This document shows positions 14,508-14,988 of a stretch of 14,988 bases of DNA, one piece after another. Made by a program: the position numbers and the translations under genes. The stretch comes from CAYOHY01 sp964403885 (GTDB lineage: Bacteria > Actinomycetota > Coriobacteriia > Anaerosomatales > PHET01). Positions within the stretch are counted from its first letter, which is position 1; the number at the start of each line of letters is the position of its first letter. Location: positions 1 through 14,988 of the forward strand of contig CAYOHY010000044.1 in NCBI GenBank assembly GCA_964403885.1, written 5' to 3'. Below the pieces are notes generated by a model. The model ran no database searches. It was not told the DNA's origin and saw only the letters and a program-made list of their open reading frames with translations.

Positions 14508-14983
14508 GCGGCGGACCCGCCCGTCGTGTCCTGATCCTGGGCCTGGGCAACGCGATCCTCACCGACGACGCCGTGGGCATCCACGCGATTCGCCTGCTCG
14601 AAGACGACCCCCGTGCCGAGAAGTTCGATCTGTCCGAGGCTGAGGTCGCGGGGTTCGCGCTGCTCGATCTGCTCGCGGACTACGACGCCGCTGTGGTGAT
14701 CGACGCCGTTCGCGTCGAGGGGCTCGAGCCCGGCGAGGTGACCGTCCTCGACGCCGCTGACATGGTCCCGTCGCTGCACTTGGTGGCCGCCCACCAGATC
14801 GACCTGCCCGGCGCGCTCGCTCTGGGAGCGGAGATGGGGGTCCACATGCCGAGCACGGTACGCGTGGTGGGCGTGCAGGTCATCGACGACCGCACCTTTG
14901 GTGAGCGCTGCACCCCGGCGGTCGAGGCCGCCGTGCCGCGCGCGGCACAGACGGCACTCGAACTCGCCGAGTCGCTGCTCTAG
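14504..14983 (+). CDS. [NiFe]-hydrogenase maturation endopeptidase (HyaD/HycI/FrhD family)
   Basis: 159-aa protease that removes the C-terminal peptide of the large subunit after nickel insertion. The N-terminal motif LILGLGNAILTDDAVGIHAI contains Asp21/Asp22 at the position where HybD has its nickel-binding Glu16. Asp67 (VVIDAV) and His97 (AAHQIDL) fit the other two metal-contact positions. The length is normal. The GTG start at 14504 overlaps the preceding ATPase gene by 4 nt, so translation is probably coupled. The natural substrate is the MvhA-like protein encoded at 7736-9244, whose 41-residue tail follows DPCFGCATH. It is the last gene in the window; 5 nt follow its stop. Confidence 0.92.
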   Translation: MSGGPARRVLILGLGNAILTDDAVGIHAIRLLEDDPRAEKFDLSEAEVAGFALLDLLADYDAAVVIDAVRVEGLEPGEVTVLDAADMVPSLHLVAAHQIDLPGALALGAEMGVHMPSTVRVVGVQVIDDRTFGERCTPAVEAAVPRAAQTALELAESLL

Positions 14984-14988
14984 TCGAG

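Overview
The window is high-GC DNA with strong G/C-ending codon bias, many GTG starts and several 4-nt start/stop overlaps. An F420-non-reducing (Mvh-type) hydrogenase with HdrA, a Gram-positive-type YhgE/Pip protein and an Rsb-type phospho-switch suggest an anaerobic high-GC Gram-positive bacterium. My best guess is an actinobacterium of the Coriobacteriia type. No rRNA or other phylogenetic marker is present, so this is inference.

Layout. (1) 1-1044, minus strand: the first 348 codons of typA/bipA, a ribosome-associated GTPase, cut by the window edge. (2) 1045-1260: divergent intergenic region with an ATACCCT/AGGGTAT inverted repeat. (3) 1261-2652: a class V aminotransferase resembling the cysteine-desulfurase half of molybdenum-cofactor sulfurase. 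(4) 2785-5666: a YhgE/Pip membrane protein and a TetR regulator; the yhgE promoter carries a near-perfect 20-bp palindrome over its -10 box. (5) 5757-6131: a type I copper (cupredoxin) lipoprotein. (6) 6132-6321: promoter and leader of the main operon, with repeated ACCCTCA/AGGGTAT elements. (7) 6322-14983: one co-directional run of eleven genes: mvhD, mvhG, mvhA, hdrA, tusA, rsbR-like, rsbS-like, rsbT-like with an extra N-terminal domain, rsbX-like phosphatase, a second RsbW/RsbT-like ATPase, and a [NiFe]-hydrogenase maturation endopeptidase.

How they may work together. MvhADG would oxidise H2 (or make it) and pass electrons through the [2Fe-2S] protein MvhD to the FAD/Fe-S protein HdrA, the usual flavin-based electron-bifurcating hub. 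HdrB and HdrC are absent; a TusA-type sulfur carrier follows instead. The next five genes are the parts of a stressosome-like switch: HAMP-STAS sensor/scaffold, STAS partner, switch kinase, PP2C-type phosphatase and an additional ATPase. No sigma factor, RsbV or RsbU is present. The second ATPase overlaps the hydrogenase maturation protease by 4 nt, so the signalling block is physically enclosed within the hydrogenase operon. A stressosome-type module embedded in an Mvh/Hdr hydrogenase operon is the main candidate for an undescribed system here. Its input and output are unknown from sequence alone.
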